From: CAWFPR01 sp963817635
Lineage (GTDB): Bacteria; Acidobacteriota; Vicinamibacteria; Vicinamibacterales; 2-12-FULL-66-21
DNA: 64,000 nucleotides
Assembly: GCA_963817635.1 (NCBI GenBank)
Contig: CAWFPR010000015.1
Location: 310,001 to 374,000, forward strand
Direction of reading: 5' to 3'
A program made the translations under genes and the position numbers. The notes beneath the pieces were generated by a model that was not told where the DNA came from, made no database searches, and was given only the letters and a program-made list of their open reading frames with translations. This document shows positions 62,716-64,000 of the stretch, in pieces (the first letter of the stretch is position 1; each line of letters opens with the position of its first letter).

Positions 62716-62778
62716 CGGCGTTCGGCGCACGGCGCTCGCCGGTCGGGACTCGGCGGGCGGCGGTCGGCGGTCGGGGCC
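62716..62778 (-). repeat. Heptanucleotide array upstream of the DUF72 gene
   Basis: Nine consecutive 7-nt units fit CGGNNNN with GGTCGGC/GCTCGGC as the commonest forms (for example CGGCGTT, CGGCGCA, CGGCGCT, CGGCGGT twice). The unit family is the same as that in the uup linker. It ends 17 nt upstream of the DUF72 start codon. From 62779 to 62950 no gene is seen. Confidence 0.82.
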
Positions 62779-62950
62779 ACGGGCGGGGGCGGTGACGGCG
62801 GCCGTTCATGGGATGCGCGCTTCCCGATTCCGGACAACGGGACGGAGCGGGTGACCAGCGCCTGACACCGGCAACGTCCACGGTTCAAACGGGTTACGCG
62901 TGCACGGCGGCGTTGGCACCCTTATGGCTCCGTGACGCGGCAAACCGGTA

Positions 62951-64000
62951 ATGCTGCATGATCTGAGATTCGCTGTCCGGTACCTGGTCCGCAGCCCCCG
63001 CTTCACCGCGGGCGCCGTGGTTACGCTGGCCCTGGGCATTGGCATCAACTCCGCGATTTTCACGCTGGCCAGCAGCGCGCTCTTCCGCTCGATGCCGGGC
63101 ATCGCTGACCCAGGCCGGTTGGCGTGGGTCTCGACCGTCGAGCGCCAGAGCGGGCGGAGACAGGGCCTGTCGTTCCCGGATTACGAAGACTATCGGGCGG
63201 CGGGCCGGGACGTCTTCGACGACCTGCTCGCATTCCGTCCTGCGCCGCTCAGCCTTGGAAGCGGCGGCGAGCCCGAACGCATTCGCGGTCACCTCGTCAC
63301 CGGTTCCTACTTCGGCACGCTGGGCGTCACTCCGGAGCTTGGCCGCCTCATCGCGCCCGCCGACGACGACCCCGGGCAGGCACGGGCGGTCGTCGTGCTG
63401 GGCGATCGGCTCTGGCGGCGGCGGTTCGGCGGTGCCGCTGACGTGGTCGGCCAGGCCGTCACGATCAACGGACAGTCCTTCGCCGTCATCGGCGTGACCC
63501 CCGCGGGCTTCGTGGGCCCGGCGCTCGGAGAAGGGGCCGATGCGTGGATTCCGATGGGCCTCTGGCCGGCGCTGCACACATCCGAGCCGAATCTCCTCGC
63601 CTCCCGCGGCTCGTCGTGGCTGATGACGATGGGCCGACTGAGGCGCGGCGTGTCGCCGTCCCGGGCCCAGGCCGCACTGGGCGCCGTCGCCGCCCGCCTC
63701 TCGCGCGACTACCCCGACACCAATCGAGATCGCCTCGTCGCGGTTTCGGCGTCGGGTTCCTCGCTTTCGCCCCAGGGACGATCCGAACTCGTGCCGCTGT
63801 CAGTCCTGCTCCTGGCGATCACCGGGCTTGTGTTGCTCATCGCGTGTGCCAACATCGCGAACCTGCTGCTTGCGCGGGGCGCGGCGCGCGCATCCGAAAC
63901 CAGCGTGCGGATCGCGCTCGGGGCCAGTCGCGGGCGGCTGGTTCGTCAGCTCCTGACCGAAAGCGTCCTCCTCGCCGCCGCGGGGTCGCTGCTCGGATTG
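62951..64000 (+). CDS. ADOP/MacB-like ABC transporter permease (partial at window edge)
   Basis: ATG 62951 opens a frame without stop to the window edge (350 residues seen). LRFAVRYLVRSPRFTAGAVV, a TM helix with LALGIGINSAIFTLASSALF, a MacB_PCD periplasmic domain (PGIADPGRLAWVSTVERQSG; GVTPELGRLIAPADDDPGQA) and the start of the first FtsX module (IACANIANLLLARGAARASE, then TSVRIALGASRGRL) show a second member of the family at 13.4 kb. It lacks the cytosolic N-terminal segment of that protein. No PadR gene is upstream in the window. Confidence 0.85.
   Translation, partial: MLHDLRFAVRYLVRSPRFTAGAVVTLALGIGINSAIFTLASSALFRSMPGIADPGRLAWVSTVERQSGRRQGLSFPDYEDYRAAGRDVFDDLLAFRPAPLSLGSGGEPERIRGHLVTGSYFGTLGVTPELGRLIAPADDDPGQARAVVVLGDRLWRRRFGGAADVVGQAVTINGQSFAVIGVTPAGFVGPALGEGADAWIPMGLWPALHTSEPNLLASRGSSWLMTMGRLRRGVSPSRAQAALGAVAARLSRDYPDTNRDRLVAVSASGSSLSPQGRSELVPLSVLLLAITGLVLLIACANIANLLLARGAARASETSVRIALGASRGRLVRQLLTESVLLAAAGSLLGL

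Noticed and set aside
62780..62888. N-terminal extension of the DUF72 protein to 300 residues
   Set aside because: The extra 63 residues are translated heptamer array and low-complexity sequence; homology begins just after the GTG at 62699.

Overview
The window is very G+C-rich, densely coded DNA. PadR-type repressors paired with long MacB/FtsX-like 'ADOP' permeases, a 1,021-residue VPS10/BNR-repeat secreted protein, a DUF3810 membrane peptidase, a TamA/TamB pair and many signal-peptide proteins point to a Gram-negative member of the Acidobacteriota, probably a Vicinamibacteria-like (subgroup 6) lineage. This placement is inferred from family content; no rRNA or tRNA gene was seen.

Layout. 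0-9.2 kb: M14 peptidase, a polytopic membrane protein, hflKC, and a Trk-type K+ uptake pair. 9.2-16.8 kb: CsgG-like protein, a three-domain kinase/M23/aminotransferase fusion, GNAT, ADOP permease plus PadR with its palindromic operator, and a small monooxygenase. 16.8-24.1 kb: GtrA, glutaminyl cyclase, zinc ribbons, alpha/beta hydrolase, DUF4097 lipoprotein, DUF3810 protein, NDH-2. 24.2-31 kb: TPR-CHAT protein with TonB, VanX-like dipeptidase, molybdopterin oxidoreductase. 31-40.2 kb: an envelope block (TamB, TamA, small membrane protein, OmpA) and a KGG stress protein. 40.3-48.7 kb: YggX, ATP-grasp plus a radical-SAM selenoprotein, POT transporter, LigD-type phosphoesterase, SLOG-like protein, Uup ABC-F. 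48.7-64 kb: DUF4920, YvcK, TPM/LemA pair, VPS10-like protein, ECF sigma with anti-sigma-like partner, GH47, DinB, membrane protein, YheT-like hydrolase, DUF72, and a second ADOP permease cut by the window edge.

Two things stand out. First, the radical-SAM gene ends in a Cys-UGA-Ala-Glu-Pro motif followed by a perfect stem with an AGGUG loop 19 nt downstream, the layout of a bacterial SECIS element: a selenoprotein that ordinary gene calling would cut short. Second, the window is dotted with short tandem arrays of constant 7-nt period but changing unit sequence (plus one 9-nt array). They sit at gene junctions and also inside two coding regions (uup and the TPM signal peptide), where a one-unit change would shift the reading frame. 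REP-like palindromes occur too, one of them in-frame inside uup.

Caution: about 20 of some 55 genes carry single-base frameshifts (one an in-frame stop), often at short homopolymers and in otherwise well conserved proteins. Most are probably sequencing or assembly errors. Spans are given for the repaired gene, with the break sites named.
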